A stretch of DNA of 64,000 nucleotides from Prevotellaceae bacterium KH2P17 (GCA_900199655.1 FZRE01000001.1:1-64000), one strand, 5' to 3'; counted from the stretch's first letter, positions 17,274-27,447 are shown. Notes: generated by a model not told the origin, from the letters alone. Translations and numbers: made by a program.

Positions 17274-18557
17274 CTATAAGTTGACCGAGCGCAGGATGAG
17301 TTGGGTGGCTCCGGCGCGGCTCTTGACAAACTGGCCGGCGCTGTTGCCGGCCTGCTGCAGGAAGGGAGCATCGCTGCTGAAGCGGTTCATGAGGCTCACA
17401 AACCCCGGATAGTCGGTTATCTCGAAGCCGCCTTGCGCCGTCAGCAGCCCTTGGGCCTCGTGGAACTGGCGGTTGTTGGGGCCGAAGACAACGGGAATGT
17501 CCCATACCCCGGCCTCCAACACGTTGTGTATGCCCACGCCGAAACCGCCGCCCACGTAGGATACTGTGCCGTAGCGGTAGATGCTGGAGAGCAGACCAAA
17601 GCAGTCGATGATGAGGCAATCGGCCGCTGCTGCACTCTCCTCCGTGGCCTGGGTGTAGCGCACGACGCGGCCGTCGAGCTTGGCGACAATCTGCGAAAGG
17701 TGCTCCTCGTCTATTACGTGCGGTGCTATGATGAGCTTCCAGTCCTTGTGCACGTTGAAATAACGGATGAAGATGTCCTCATCAGGTGGCCAACTGGAGC
17801 CTGCGATGAAGACTTTTGGGGCTTGGGTGATGGGTGATGGGGGCTGGGTGTTGGGTGTTGGGGGCTGGGTGTTGGGTGACGGGTGATGGTGCAGGAAGGC
17901 CTCAACAAGGGGCAGGCACTTGCTGGCTTCCTTGATTTGGAGCACGCGGTCGAAGCGTGTATCGCCGCTAACGGTCACGTTGTCGAGCCCGATGCCGTGG
18001 AGCAAAGACTTGCTTATCTGGTTCTGAACGAAGAAGTGGGTAAAGCATTTCAGCACCCGTCCGTACTGCGCACCGTACCATTTGAAGAATACCTGGTCGG
18101 GCCTGAAGATGCTGCTCACGCTGTACACGGGTACGCCCCGGTGCTTGAGGATGTGCAGGTAGTTGTACCAGAACTCGTACTTGATGAAGAATGCCATCTC
18201 CGGACGCACCGCCCGCAGGAAGCGGCGGGCATTGCGGATGGTGTCCAGAGGCAGGTAACAGACGATGTCGGCTCCCTCGTAGTTCTTCCGCACCTCGTAA
18301 CCGGAGGGCGAGAAGAAGGTGAGCAGAATTCTGTATTCAGGGTGTTGGCGGCGTATCTGCTCCATAAGAGGGCGCCCCTGTTCGAACTCTCCGAGCGATG
18401 CTGCATGGAACCAGATGTAACGGGCATTGGGGTCAACGCGCTCCTTGAGTATCTTCACGGCCTGTCGTTCGCCGCACCACATCTTCTTCACCTTCTTGTT
18501 GAAGAGGGAGACTACGGCTACGCCACACAGATACAGGTAGATGACAAGATTGTACAT
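17274..18557 (-). CDS. waaA: 3-deoxy-D-manno-octulosonic acid (Kdo) transferase, with repeat-derived insert
   Basis: 427 residues starting MYNLVIYLYLCGV, an N-terminal membrane anchor; an upstream ATG would add seven residues. It is a GT-B glycosyltransferase that adds Kdo to lipid A at the inner membrane. Seen: the conserved segment WFHAASLGEFEQGRPL with the catalytic-base Glu of the family, and the C-terminal nucleotide-sugar lobe (GGGFGVGIHNVLEAGVWDIPVVFGPN). Between the lobes, residues about 222-247 are a Pro/Thr/His-rich run (PSPNTQPPTPNTQPPSPITQ) encoded by a GGGTGTT-type tract identical in style to intergenic ones. It lies 47 bases downstream of gltX and is probably co-transcribed. Confidence 0.93.
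   Translation of the reverse strand: MYNLVIYLYLCGVAVVSLFNKKVKKMWCGERQAVKILKERVDPNARYIWFHAASLGEFEQGRPLMEQIRRQHPEYRILLTFFSPSGYEVRKNYEGADIVCYLPLDTIRNARRFLRAVRPEMAFFIKYEFWYNYLHILKHRGVPVYSVSSIFRPDQVFFKWYGAQYGRVLKCFTHFFVQNQISKSLLHGIGLDNVTVSGDTRFDRVLQIKEASKCLPLVEAFLHHHPSPNTQPPTPNTQPPSPITQAPKVFIAGSSWPPDEDIFIRYFNVHKDWKLIIAPHVIDEEHLSQIVAKLDGRVVRYTQATEESAAAADCLIIDCFGLLSSIYRYGTVSYVGGGFGVGIHNVLEAGVWDIPVVFGPNNRQFHEAQGLLTAQGGFEITDYPGFVSLMNRFSSDAPFLQQAGNSAGQFVKSRAGATQLILRSVNL
17824..17887. repeat. GGGTGTT/GGGTGAT tract inside waaA
   Basis: The same low-complexity 7-base words as at 16274 and 35990, here in frame in waaA on the minus strand and encoding Pro-Asn-Thr-Gln-Pro type repeats. Confidence 0.85.
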
Positions 18558-18604
18558 ATATTCTTTCTGGGGCCTCATGCTCCGCAGCGGAGCGCGCCCT
18601 TGGT

Positions 18605-20122
18605 TTATTTCAGAACTTCGATGGCGCGCTGCAGGCGCTTGAGTGTTTCTTCCTTGCCTAAGAAAGCGGAGATATCAAACATGCCGGGACCCTTGCCTAT
18701 GCCCACCAAAGCAAGGCGGAAAGCGTTCATCACGTCGCCCAGCTTGTAGCCTTTGGCCTCTACCCACTGCATGACAACGGGCTCTTGGCCCTCGACGGAG
18801 AAGTCTTCGATGCCCTGCAGCACGCCGGCCAGCTCGGCCATCTGCTGCGCGGAATAATCCTTCCAGCGCTTCTTGACGGTCTTCTCGTCGTACTCCGTGG
18901 GGGCAATGAAGAAGAAGGAACAGAGCGGCCAGAGCTCGTGGACAAAGTTCACGCGGTCTTTCATCATGTGAACTACTTGCTTTACGCGGTCAAAAGTCTC
19001 GTCAACGCCGTTGCCGGCAACGATGGGCGCAAAGAGTCGGGCTATCTCGTCGTCGCTCTTCTTGAGAATATATTCGTGGTTGAACCAGATGCCTTTCTGG
19101 TAATCGAACTTGGCTCCGGCCTTTGAACACTTGCTGATATCGAAGGCGCTGACCAGCTCTTCGAGCGTGAAAAGTTCCTGTTCGGTGCCTGGGTTCCATC
19201 CTAACAGGGCGAGGAAGTTGACCACCGCCTCGGGAAAGTAGCCGCTCTCGCGGTAGCCGGAGCTAACTTCGCCGGTCTTGGGGTCGTGCCATTCCAGCGG
19301 AAAAACGGGGAAGCCGAGGCGGTCGCCGTCGCGTTTGCTCAGTTTGCCCTTGCCCTCCGGCTTGAGCAACAGCGGCAGATGGGCGAAGCGGGGCATGGTG
19401 TCGGCCCAGCCGAAGGCCTCGTACAGCAGCACGTGGAGCGGTGCGCTGGGCAGCCACTCCTCGCCGCGGATAACGTGGGTGATTTCCATCAGGTGGTCGT
19501 CTACGATGTTGGCCAGGTGATAAGTGGGCAGTTCGTCGGCGCTCTTGTAGAGCACCTTGTCGTCTAAGATGTCGCTCTTGATGACTACCTCGCCGCGAAT
19601 CATGTCGTTGACGCGTATCTCGCGGCCCGGTTCTACCTTGAAGCGCACGGTAAACTGCTCGCCTTCGGCCATGCGGCGCTCACATTCTGCCGCGTCCATG
19701 GTAAGCGAATTGCGCATCTGCATGCGGGTATGGGCGTCGTACTGGAAGTTCTGAACCTCGCTGCGTTTGGCCTCCAGCTCCTCAGGAGTGTCGAAAGCGT
19801 AGTAAGCCTTGCCCTCGTCGAGCAGCTGCTGCACGTACTTCTTGTAAATGTTCCGGCGCTCGCTCTGCCGGTAGGGGCCATGATTGCCGCCGAAGCTCAC
19901 GCCCTCGTCGAACTTGATACCTAACCAGCGGAAGGACTCGATGATGTAATCTTCGGCTCCGGGAACGAAACGATGGGAGTCTGTATCCTCAATCCTGAAA
20001 ACCAGCTCGCCGTTATTCTGACGGGCGAAGAGGTAATTGTACAATGCTGTTCTTACGCCTCCGATGTGCAGCGGACCCGTAGGACTTGGTGCGAAACGCA
20101 CCCTTACTTTTCTTTCAGACAT
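18605..20122 (-). CDS. gltX: glutamate--tRNA ligase
   Basis: 505 residues from [16 protein letters not shown]; this start is chosen over an ATG 22 codons upstream because it gives the standard N terminus and follows a promoter. It is a class I synthetase that charges tRNA-Glu. The HIGH-type motif is PLHIGG (H19-G22) and the KMSKS-type motif is KLSKR (260-264). The length is normal. waaA follows after 47 bases. It is divergent from the 7TM-HD gene. Confidence 0.97.
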   Translation of the reverse strand: MSERKVRVRFAPSPTGPLHIGGVRTALYNYLFARQNNGELVFRIEDTDSHRFVPGAEDYIIESFRWLGIKFDEGVSFGGNHGPYRQSERRNIYKKYVQQLLDEGKAYYAFDTPEELEAKRSEVQNFQYDAHTRMQMRNSLTMDAAECERRMAEGEQFTVRFKVEPGREIRVNDMIRGEVVIKSDILDDKVLYKSADELPTYHLANIVDDHLMEITHVIRGEEWLPSAPLHVLLYEAFGWADTMPRFAHLPLLLKPEGKGKLSKRDGDRLGFPVFPLEWHDPKTGEVSSGYRESGYFPEAVVNFLALLGWNPGTEQELFTLEELVSAFDISKCSKAGAKFDYQKGIWFNHEYILKKSDDEIARLFAPIVAGNGVDETFDRVKQVVHMMKDRVNFVHELWPLCSFFFIAPTEYDEKTVKKRWKDYSAQQMAELAGVLQGIEDFSVEGQEPVVMQWVEAKGYKLGDVMNAFRLALVGIGKGPGMFDISAFLGKEETLKRLQRAIEVLK

Positions 20123-20155
20123 CTCGACAAATGATGATAAGCTATAAATTTTTTG

Positions 20156-20163
20156 CAAAATTA
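20156..20163 (-). promoter_or_regulatory. -7 promoter element TAATTTTG (minus strand)
   Basis: A perfect TAnnTTTG match 33 bases before the gltX start. Confidence 0.6.
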
Positions 20164-20172
20164 ATACTTTTC

Positions 20173-20204
20173 TTTGACTATTGGGCATTTTTTTCGTAAT
20201 TTCG
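20173..20204 (+). promoter_or_regulatory. promoter of the 7TM-HD gene
   Basis: TTTG at 20173-20176 and TAATTTCG at 20197-20204, separated by 20 bases. It faces away from the gltX promoter. Confidence 0.55.
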
Positions 20205-20234
20205 CAAGGTACAAACAGAATAACGAAGACGCAA

Positions 20235-22328
20235 ATGAGAAATGTCAGAACGCTTGGAGAGCATTATTGGCGCAATCTTCTCACCCGGGTGGTGCTTGTT
20301 GCTATAACCGTTGTACTCATCGTGTGGTTCCTGCCACGCAATGAGAGCATGCGTTTCAGGTACGATGTGGGGCGCCCGTGGATGTACGGTTCGTTCATTG
20401 CCCGGTTCGATTTCCCCATCTACAAGACCGATGAGGCCCTGCAGCGGGAGAAGGATTCGCTCACTACTCTCTTCCAGCCATACTACAACTACAAGGCATC
20501 GGTGGAGGCGAAGGAGATTGCCAAGTTCAGGGAAAACTTCAAGGGAGGCATTCCCAACGTACCCGACAAGTACCTGCCCGTCATCATCGACAGGCTGCAC
20601 AGGCTCTACCAGTCGGGCATCATCAACACTCCGGAGTACAACGACCTGTCAAAAGACTCCACGAACATGGTCAGGGTGGTGAACGGAAAGAACGCCCAGA
20701 GCCTCGAGATAAGGTGTATCTTTTCCACTCTCTCGGCCTATGAGCAGCTGTTTACCGACGAGCAGCTGGCCCCCATGCGCCAGGCACTGCAGAAATGTAA
20801 CCTCAACGAATACATTGAACCTAACCTCGTTTACGACAAACAGCGCAGTGAGACGGAGCTGGACGACATTCTGAGCGGCATATCTCCGGCCAGCGGCATG
20901 GTTCTGAGCGGCCAGAAGGTGATTGACAGGGGTGAGATAGTAGATGAGTACGACTACCGCGTGCTCTCCTCCTTTGAGCAGGAGATGAAGCGCCGCAGTG
21001 CTACCAAGGCCGAAATCACCACAACCGTCATCGGCCAACTGCTCTTCGTGCTCATCATGGTGTCGCTCTTCACGATGTATCTGGCGCTCTTCCGCCGCGA
21101 ATACTTTGAGAAGCCGCGCAGCATCACGATGCTGTACACCATGATAACCCTGTTCCCCATCCTCGTCTCACTTATGATGGAGCACCGCCTCTTCAGTGTC
21201 TACATCATCCCGTTTGCCATGGCTCCCATGTTCATCCGGGTGTTCATGGACTCGCGCACGGCGTTCATCACGCATGCCGTGATGATATTGCTCTGCGCTG
21301 CTGCGGTGAAGTACCAGTACGAGTTCATCATTGTGCAGCTCGTGTCGGGGCTCGTGGCCATTTATTCCCTGCGCGAGTTGTCCAAGCGGTCGCAGCTTTT
21401 CAAGACGGCCTTCCTCGTTACGCTGGCCTCGTGTGTTACCTACTTTGCCCTGCAACTCATGCAGGAGAGCGACCTCAGCAAGCTGGACCAGAGCATGTAC
21501 TTCCACTTCATCGTCAACGGAGTGTTCCTCTTGCTGGCTTACCCGCTGATGTTCTTGATTGAAAAGACCTTCGGTTTCGTCTCCAACGTCACCCTCTTTG
21601 AGCTCTCCAACACCAACAAGGGAGTGCTGCGCGACCTCAGCGAGATTGCGCCGGGCACCTTCCAGCACAGCATCACGGTAGCCAATCTGGCCGCGGAGAT
21701 AGCCAACCGCATTGGCGCCAACAGCCTCTTGGTGCGTACCGGCGCCCTCTACCACGACATAGGCAAGATGGCAAACCCCGTGTTCTTTACCGAGAACCAG
21801 GCCGGAGTGAACCCTCACGACAAGATGACTTGCAAGGAGAGCGCCCAGGTCATTATTGGGCACATTGCCGAGGGCGTCAAGCTGGCCGAGAAGTACAACC
21901 TGCCGCCGTTCATCAAGGACTTCATCCTCACCCATCAAGGGCGCGGAATGGCCAAATACTTCTACATTAAATATAAGAACGAGCATCCCGACGAGGAGGT
22001 TGACCCCGAGCCCTTTACCTACCCGGGGCCCAATCCGTTCACGCGCGAGCAGGCCATCCTCATGATGGCCGACGCCGTTGAGGCTGCCTCACGCTCGCTG
22101 ACGGAATACACGGAAGAGAGCATCAGCGGGCTGGTTAACAAGCTCGTGGACGAACAGATGGACTGCGGCTTCTTCAAGGAGTGCCCCATCACGTTCCGCG
22201 ACATTGCCCTGGCCAAGCTGGTTCTTATCGAGCGGCTGAAAGTCATCTACCATACCCGCATCCAATATCCCGAACTCAACACCGGCGAAACCGCCCATAC
22301 CCCGGTCTCGCAGCCAGCGGCGAACTGA
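20235..22328 (+). CDS. 7TM-HD family (PgpH/YqfF-like) HD phosphohydrolase
   Basis: 697 residues starting [14 protein letters not shown]. One transmembrane helix (about 15-33) is followed by an extracytoplasmic 7TMR-HDED domain (about 34-270). A seven-helix membrane block follows (about 275-460), then a cytoplasmic HD domain (about 480-690). HD metal residues are visible in [10 protein letters not shown] (H507-D508), [11 protein letters not shown] and DFILTHQG. Relatives (PgpH) hydrolyse cyclic-di-AMP; the same reaction is inferred here. The start is set by a promoter at 20173-20204; an upstream ATG at 20181 overlaps that promoter. Confidence 0.9.
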   Translation: MRNVRTLGEHYWRNLLTRVVLVAITVVLIVWFLPRNESMRFRYDVGRPWMYGSFIARFDFPIYKTDEALQREKDSLTTLFQPYYNYKASVEAKEIAKFRENFKGGIPNVPDKYLPVIIDRLHRLYQSGIINTPEYNDLSKDSTNMVRVVNGKNAQSLEIRCIFSTLSAYEQLFTDEQLAPMRQALQKCNLNEYIEPNLVYDKQRSETELDDILSGISPASGMVLSGQKVIDRGEIVDEYDYRVLSSFEQEMKRRSATKAEITTTVIGQLLFVLIMVSLFTMYLALFRREYFEKPRSITMLYTMITLFPILVSLMMEHRLFSVYIIPFAMAPMFIRVFMDSRTAFITHAVMILLCAAAVKYQYEFIIVQLVSGLVAIYSLRELSKRSQLFKTAFLVTLASCVTYFALQLMQESDLSKLDQSMYFHFIVNGVFLLLAYPLMFLIEKTFGFVSNVTLFELSNTNKGVLRDLSEIAPGTFQHSITVANLAAEIANRIGANSLLVRTGALYHDIGKMANPVFFTENQAGVNPHDKMTCKESAQVIIGHIAEGVKLAEKYNLPPFIKDFILTHQGRGMAKYFYIKYKNEHPDEEVDPEPFTYPGPNPFTREQAILMMADAVEAASRSLTEYTEESISGLVNKLVDEQMDCGFFKECPITFRDIALAKLVLIERLKVIYHTRIQYPELNTGETAHTPVSQPAAN

Positions 22329-22371
22329 CGGCCGGACGAGTTCGGAGCAGCGGACTGCAAGAAACAGCCAG

Positions 22372-22425
22372 ACCGAGCCTTTTCCTCGTGCAGATGATAG
22401 CATTTGTACGAGGAAAAGGCTCGGT
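22372..22425. other. 18-bp perfect inverted repeat
   Basis: The arms 22372-22389 and 22408-22425 are exact reverse complements (ACCGAGCCTTTTCCTCGT) around an 18-base loop. It lies 44 bases after the HD gene and before the fadL promoter. It lacks a trailing T run, so it may be a terminator of unusual type or an mRNA 3'-end stabiliser. Confidence 0.75.
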
Positions 22426-22482
22426 TCGGTTAACATAGCTTAAATATTCATCTTAAAAAAGCGAAGAATAGAACAATATTCC

Positions 22483-22490
22483 TAACTTTG
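22483..22490 (+). promoter_or_regulatory. -7 promoter element TAACTTTG
   Basis: A TAnnTTTG match 26 bases before the fadL-type gene. Confidence 0.6.
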
Positions 22491-22516
22491 CAGCCAATAT
22501 TTTACAGAAAATTAAG

Positions 22517-24052
22517 ATGAACAAGTTAAAAACAGTCTTCATGGGGCTTTCCATGCTGACTTTTTCCGCACCACTCCTGGCCGGCGGACTTCTAACGAAC
22601 ACCAATCAGAACATCGCTTTCAACCGAAACTTCGCCCGCGACGGCGCCATCGGCATCGACGGTGTTTACTCCAATCCTGCCGGCGTAGCCTTCCTTGGCC
22701 GCGGACTCCATCTCTCTCTCAATATCCAGAACGTGTACCAGACGCGCGTCATCAACAGTGGCATCACCGTGCCGGCGCTTGAGGGCACCCCTTACTACCA
22801 GCCTTTCAGGTTCAACGGAGGCGATGAGAACGGCATCAAGCAGTTCAAGGGCAAGGCCTCCGTGCCCATCCTGCCCTCTTTCCAGGCTGCACTTAACTAT
22901 GATAACTGGGGCTTCCAGCTCGGTTTTGCCCTCCACGGAGGCGGTGGCCGCGCCACTTTTAACGACGGCCTCGGCTCCTTCGAGCGGCAGATAGCCCTCA
23001 TTCCGGCACTGCTCTACCAGCAAGGACTCACCTCCGACAAGCCCGGCTACAGCGTGAGCAGCTACGTCTCAGGCCAGCAGTACATCTATGGCGTGCAGAT
23101 GGGTGCCACGTACAAGATAAACAAACACATGGCCGTGTACGGCGGTTTCCGCTTTAATTACATCTGGAACAAGTACGAAGGCAACATTACCAACATCTCC
23201 GCAAACATCGGAGGGGCCAATGAGAACCTCTTCAACTACTTCTCCAGTCAGGCCGAAACCTACAAGAACATGGCTTTCTACTACAAGATGCGGGCCACGG
23301 AGATGGCCTCCAATCCCGAAGCACAGGCGCAGTATCAGGCCATCTCGGCACGATATGCGCAGGGGGCCGAGCAGATGGACGCCACCAAGGCACAGTTTGC
23401 CGACAAGTATCTGGACTGTACACAGGAGGGATGGGGCATCACGCCCATCATCGGATTTGACTACAACTTCGGCAAACTCAATCTGGCAACGCGCCTGGAG
23501 TTCACTACACACTTCAACATCGAGAACCATACCAAGCGCGATGACACCGGGCTGTTCCAGGACGGAGTAAATACACCCAACGACCTGCCCGGCGTCTGGA
23601 CCCTCGGTGCACAGTATTCGGTGTCGCCATCGGTACGAGTAATGGCCAGCTACCACTACTTCTTCGACAAGGATGCAGAGATGGCAGACAACAAACAGAC
23701 CAAACTCTCCGGCAACACGCAGGAGTTTCTGGCCGGCGCCGAGTGGGACATCACCCGCCACATCACCGTCAGTGCAGGCGGACAGCGTACCAGCTACGGC
23801 CTTGGCGACGGCGGTTACCTGAACGACATGAGCTTTGTAACGAGCAGCTACTCCTTTGGCTTCGGCGCCAAAGTTAAGATTGCAAAGAACGCGAGCATCA
23901 ACATTGCCTACTTCTGGACCGACTACGAGCACTTCAACAAGGAGTACCCGCAGACCATCTCGGCCGCAGGCAGGAGCGTAGAGGTGCACAACACCGACAA
24001 CTTCACGCGTACCAACAAGGTGTTGGGCGTGGGTCTCGACATCGACTTCTAA
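22517..24052 (+). CDS. OmpP1/FadL family outer-membrane transporter
   Basis: 511 residues. A signal peptide (MNKLKTVFMGLSMLTFSAPLLA) is followed by the FadL-type mature N terminus GGLLTNTNQNIAFNRNFARDGAIGIDGVYSNPAGVAFLGRG, in which the N-terminal plug and the 'NPAG' motif are family hallmarks. The barrel strands end with NKVLGVGLDIDF. FadL proteins carry long-chain fatty acids or other hydrophobic molecules across the outer membrane; the substrate here is not known. Residues about 250-310 form a helical insert (MRATEMASNPEAQAQYQAIS) not typical of FadL. It has its own promoter. Confidence 0.9.
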   Translation: MNKLKTVFMGLSMLTFSAPLLAGGLLTNTNQNIAFNRNFARDGAIGIDGVYSNPAGVAFLGRGLHLSLNIQNVYQTRVINSGITVPALEGTPYYQPFRFNGGDENGIKQFKGKASVPILPSFQAALNYDNWGFQLGFALHGGGGRATFNDGLGSFERQIALIPALLYQQGLTSDKPGYSVSSYVSGQQYIYGVQMGATYKINKHMAVYGGFRFNYIWNKYEGNITNISANIGGANENLFNYFSSQAETYKNMAFYYKMRATEMASNPEAQAQYQAISARYAQGAEQMDATKAQFADKYLDCTQEGWGITPIIGFDYNFGKLNLATRLEFTTHFNIENHTKRDDTGLFQDGVNTPNDLPGVWTLGAQYSVSPSVRVMASYHYFFDKDAEMADNKQTKLSGNTQEFLAGAEWDITRHITVSAGGQRTSYGLGDGGYLNDMSFVTSSYSFGFGAKVKIAKNASINIAYFWTDYEHFNKEYPQTISAAGRSVEVHNTDNFTRTNKVLGVGLDIDF

Positions 24053-24152
24053 TCTCTCTTTCTACCAAAAACCTCCCGGAGCCATTCCCGCCGCCGCCAA
24101 AGGCACGCAGGAATGGCTCCTATTTTAGTTTGTATCGGCCCGAAACGGGATG

Positions 24153-24671
24153 TTATTTAAGTATTGTTATGCCCAGCGAAGCGAACACAATGCTCATGTT
24201 TTGCATGCCCGGCGTGCGAGAGTCCACATATTTGTAGCCCACGGAAAATACAGGCGAGAACTTTGACGAGCTGTCATCGGTCAGCGAGAGCCACAGTTCG
24301 TAGTTGGTATGTTTCCAGTCTGGGCTCCCGTAAGTGGTGTTTACGCGGCCGCGAACCTCGATGGCGTGCGGATTGTCTCCCTCATAGAAGTTGATGCCAT
24401 CCCACAGTCTGTAACCCAGACCGCCGCCAATAGAGGCGCTCTTCAGATAAGTTTTCACGCCCTCCGTTTTACGCAGAGCCAGCGTACCGGGCAGGTCGAA
24501 GTACACCGTAAACTTGTTCACCGGCTCTACTCCTACTGCAAAGTGGCTCGTCAGCAGAGCTACATCATGCTGTCTGGGGCTCACCGTAAAGTCTTCTTCT
24601 ATGAAAAGCTTTTGCCCGAACAGCAACATTGGCGACAAGCAGGCTAACAACAGTAATGCAATCTTTCTCAT
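24153..24671 (-). CDS. predicted outer-membrane barrel protein, unknown
   Basis: 172 residues, with signal peptide MRKIALLLLACLSPMLLFGQ. The rest is a series of alternating beta-type strands (FTVYFDLPGTLALRK, SIGGGLGYRLWDGINFY, FSPVFSVGYKYVD) ending in FASLGITILK. It looks like a small outer-membrane or periplasmic barrel of the type encoded in many Bacteroidales genomes. No family was recognised with confidence. It is convergent with the FadL gene and downstream of priA, but 366 bases separate it from priA, so it is probably separately transcribed. Confidence 0.65.
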   Translation of the reverse strand: MRKIALLLLACLSPMLLFGQKLFIEEDFTVSPRQHDVALLTSHFAVGVEPVNKFTVYFDLPGTLALRKTEGVKTYLKSASIGGGLGYRLWDGINFYEGDNPHAIEVRGRVNTTYGSPDWKHTNYELWLSLTDDSSSKFSPVFSVGYKYVDSRTPGMQNMSIVFASLGITILK

Positions 24672-24937
24672 ATTATTATTTATTTAGATGGGTATGCCGT
24701 TTCTCCTCTGTAATAGCAAGGTGGTATGATCAATGGGTTTGATAGCAAATTGAGTGTTTCTTATAGCGCAAATATAGGAAAAGAATGCAATGGTTGTAAA
24801 CGATTATTTACTTTATTTAGATTTATTATACAAAAAAAACAAATCTATTAACTTTATTTAAGATAACAAGTGTCAATCTCAAGACATTGTAATGGAGTTG
24901 CCGGAAGCTACCTGCAACGGTTCAGAAGATGCCTTTC

Positions 24938-25013
24938 GGGAACTTTCGACAGGTGTCGAAGATGAATGCGACAAGTGTCGAACAATCGTGCGACAGGTGT
25001 CGAAAGTTCCCGG
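24938..25013. repeat. 22-bp phased palindrome array, GACA family, copy 3
   Basis: GACA-NN-TGTC units start at 24948, 24970 and 24992 (centres GG, AG, GG), within flanks GGGAACTTTC and GAAAGTTCCCG. It begins 25 bases downstream of the priA stop, in the gap 24672-25037, which otherwise holds only AT-rich sequence. Confidence 0.9.
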
Positions 25014-25037
25014 AGGATGTTTCCGGGCCGCCCGAGG

Positions 25038-27308
25038 CTACTGCGGGTCAACGTCGTAATATACTTGCAGGGCGGCAAAGCGCTTGTCCTGCATGAGCAG
25101 TTGCCGGGCCTGGCGCAGGTACTGGCGCACGGCGGCGCGGTCGAGTCCGTTCTCCAGCTTGAGCACTATCTTGCGTATGTTCATCGACTTCACGCGGGCA
25201 ACGGCCGGTTTGTCGGGCCCCAGCACGCGCGCTCCGAACCACTGGCGCAGCTGGCTGCCCATCATGATGCCGGCGGTTTCCACGAGGCTGTCCTTTGAAT
25301 GCTTGAGGTACACGTACACAAGGTGGTAGAAAGGCGGATAGCGGAACAGCCGGCGCTCCTCCATCAGCTCGTTGTAGAAGCCCTCGTAGTCGTGGCCCAC
25401 CACCTGGCGGATAACAGCAAGGTCGGGGTTCTTGGTCTGCAGCATCACCAGTCCGCGCTTTCCACGCCGTCCGGCGCGCCCACTGACCTGCGACATCATC
25501 ATGAACGCGTGCTCGTAGGCACGAAAGTCGGGGTAGTTAAGCATGGAGTCGGCGTTCAGAATGCCCACTACACTCACGCGGTCGAAGTCGAGTCCCTTGC
25601 TTATCATCTGCGTTCCGATGAGCACGTTGGTGCGTCCTTCGGCAAAATCGCTTATCAGTCGCTCGTACGCCTGCCGTGTGCGGGTGGTGTCAAGGTCCAT
25701 TCGGGCCACGCGGGCCTCGGGTATCAGGTCGCGGATGTAGTCCTCTATCTTCTCCGTACCGTAGCCCCGGCCGGTGAGGTCGGTGTTACCGCAGTTGGGG
25801 CAGGCCGCCGGCACCTGGTACGTAAAGCCGCAGTAGTGGCACGTGAGCTGGTTCAGGTTCTTGTGATAGGTAAGCGACACGTCGCAGTTCTTGCACTTAG
25901 GAACCCATCCGCACACCTTACACTCCAGCATGGGGGCGAACCCCCGCCGGTTCTGAAACAAGATTACCTGCCGTTGCTGGCCCAGAGCCTCGCGCACGGC
26001 AGCCAGCAGCTGGGGCGAGAAGGGGCCGCTCATGAGCTTTCGGCGCTGCAGGTCTTTGATGTCAACCACCTGTATCTGGGGCAGGCTGATGCCCTTGTAA
26101 CGGGTCGAGAGCTGCACGTAGCCGTACTTGCCCGTCATGGCGTTGTGGTACGACTCCATGCTCGGAGTGGCCGTACCCAGCACGGTCTTGGCCCCGGAGA
26201 GCCGTGCCAGCATGATGGCTGCACTGCGCGCATGGTAGCGGGGGGCCGGTTCCTCCTGCTTGAAGGAGGTCTCGTGCTCCTCGTCAACAATGACCAGACC
26301 GAGCTGGCGGAACGGAAGAAAGACGGCGCTGCGTGCCCCCAGGATGATGTCGTACGGGTGCGGAGAGAGCTGCTTCTTCCATATCTCCACGCGTTCGGCG
26401 TCGGAATACTTGGAGTGATAGATGCCCAGGCGGCTTCCGAACACCCGTTGCAGGCGCGAGGTTATCTGCACCGTGAGGGCTATCTCGGGCAAGAGGTAGA
26501 GTACCTGGCGGTGTTCCTGCAGGGCCTTGGCTATGAGATGGATGTAGATTTCGGTCTTGCCGCTCGACGTAACGCCATGCAGCAGCACCACGTTCTTGCT
26601 CATCGATTGCAGCAGAATGTGGTTGTAGGCATCCTGCTGGGCCTCGTTCAGGCGTTTGATGTTCTCCGGATGGGGCTCGCCGCCGCGGTTCAGGCGTCCC
26701 ACCTCACGCTGGTAGGCTACCAGGAACTTGCGTTCGGTGAGCGACTTGATGACAGCAGCCGTGCAGTGGGTGGTGTTCATCAGCTCGTCGCGCGTGATTT
26801 CTTCCACCTCCTCGGCCGTTGCGTCGCCCTCGAGCGTGTCCCAGTGCGACATGGCCAGATACTCCATGAACACTTGCTGCTGCCTGGCGGCGCGGCCGAA
26901 GGTGCTCAGCGCCACGTGCAGTGCGTGCTCATGGCGCAGCGGTTCGGCCAGTTTAACGTACAGTTCGGTGCGTGGACGGTAGCCGTCCTCGGCCTTCAGC
27001 CCCGCCGGCAGGGCCGCCTTGTACACGTCGCCCAATGGAGCCATGTAGTAATCGGCTATCCACTGCCAGAGCGAGAACTGCGTAGAGAGCAGCACGGGCT
27101 CGTCATCAAGCACGGCGTAGATGTCGCGCACGTCGAAGTCGGGCTTGCTGTCGTGCTGTCGAAGCACCAGGGCAGTGTAGGTCTTGGTCTTGCCCAGCGG
27201 CACCAGTACGCGCACGCCGGCCACCGCCTTGGACTGCATGGCGGCGGGAACGGCATAAGTGAAAGTGCCCTCAAGGGGCAACGGCAGGATTACGTCGACG
27301 TACTTCAT
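25038..27308 (-). CDS. priA: primosomal protein N' (replication restart helicase)
   Basis: 756 residues. PriA reloads the replicative helicase at stalled forks. Seen: the N-terminal DNA-binding domain (MKYVDVILPLPLEGTFTYAV), Walker A GVTSSGKT (245-252), the DEEH Walker B box (342-345, followed by ETSFKQEEPAPRYHARS), and two zinc-binding clusters (CKVCGWVPKCKNC and CHYCG...CPNCG). The helicase C domain follows (MISKGLDFDRVSVVGILNAD). The length is normal, the start is MKYVDV at 27308, and there is no gene partner. Confidence 0.97.
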   Translation of the reverse strand: MKYVDVILPLPLEGTFTYAVPAAMQSKAVAGVRVLVPLGKTKTYTALVLRQHDSKPDFDVRDIYAVLDDEPVLLSTQFSLWQWIADYYMAPLGDVYKAALPAGLKAEDGYRPRTELYVKLAEPLRHEHALHVALSTFGRAARQQQVFMEYLAMSHWDTLEGDATAEEVEEITRDELMNTTHCTAAVIKSLTERKFLVAYQREVGRLNRGGEPHPENIKRLNEAQQDAYNHILLQSMSKNVVLLHGVTSSGKTEIYIHLIAKALQEHRQVLYLLPEIALTVQITSRLQRVFGSRLGIYHSKYSDAERVEIWKKQLSPHPYDIILGARSAVFLPFRQLGLVIVDEEHETSFKQEEPAPRYHARSAAIMLARLSGAKTVLGTATPSMESYHNAMTGKYGYVQLSTRYKGISLPQIQVVDIKDLQRRKLMSGPFSPQLLAAVREALGQQRQVILFQNRRGFAPMLECKVCGWVPKCKNCDVSLTYHKNLNQLTCHYCGFTYQVPAACPNCGNTDLTGRGYGTEKIEDYIRDLIPEARVARMDLDTTRTRQAYERLISDFAEGRTNVLIGTQMISKGLDFDRVSVVGILNADSMLNYPDFRAYEHAFMMMSQVSGRAGRRGKRGLVMLQTKNPDLAVIRQVVGHDYEGFYNELMEERRLFRYPPFYHLVYVYLKHSKDSLVETAGIMMGSQLRQWFGARVLGPDKPAVARVKSMNIRKIVLKLENGLDRAAVRQYLRQARQLLMQDKRFAALQVYYDVDPQ

Positions 27309-27399
27309 AGGTGCAAAGATAACACATTTCGGCCAAACTCCATCGTCTCGCCAGGGCTAAAACCTCGTATTTGCCTATTGTTTGGCCATTGATGATGGC

Positions 27400-27425
27400 T
27401 TTGTGAGAATAATTGCGTACTTTTG
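27400..27425 (+). promoter_or_regulatory. promoter of the hexosaminidase gene
   Basis: TTTG at 27400-27403 and TACTTTTG at 27418-27425. The spacing (14 bases) is short, so the -33 assignment is weak. It supports the start at 27448 rather than the ATG at 27382, which lies upstream of it. Confidence 0.5.
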
Positions 27426-27447
27426 TAAGCAAGAAACCAGAAACCAG

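Noticed and set aside
25299-27392. A 697-codon open frame on the plus strand.
   Set aside because: It is antisense to priA, which has all its catalytic motifs; the plus frame shows only bias-driven composition.
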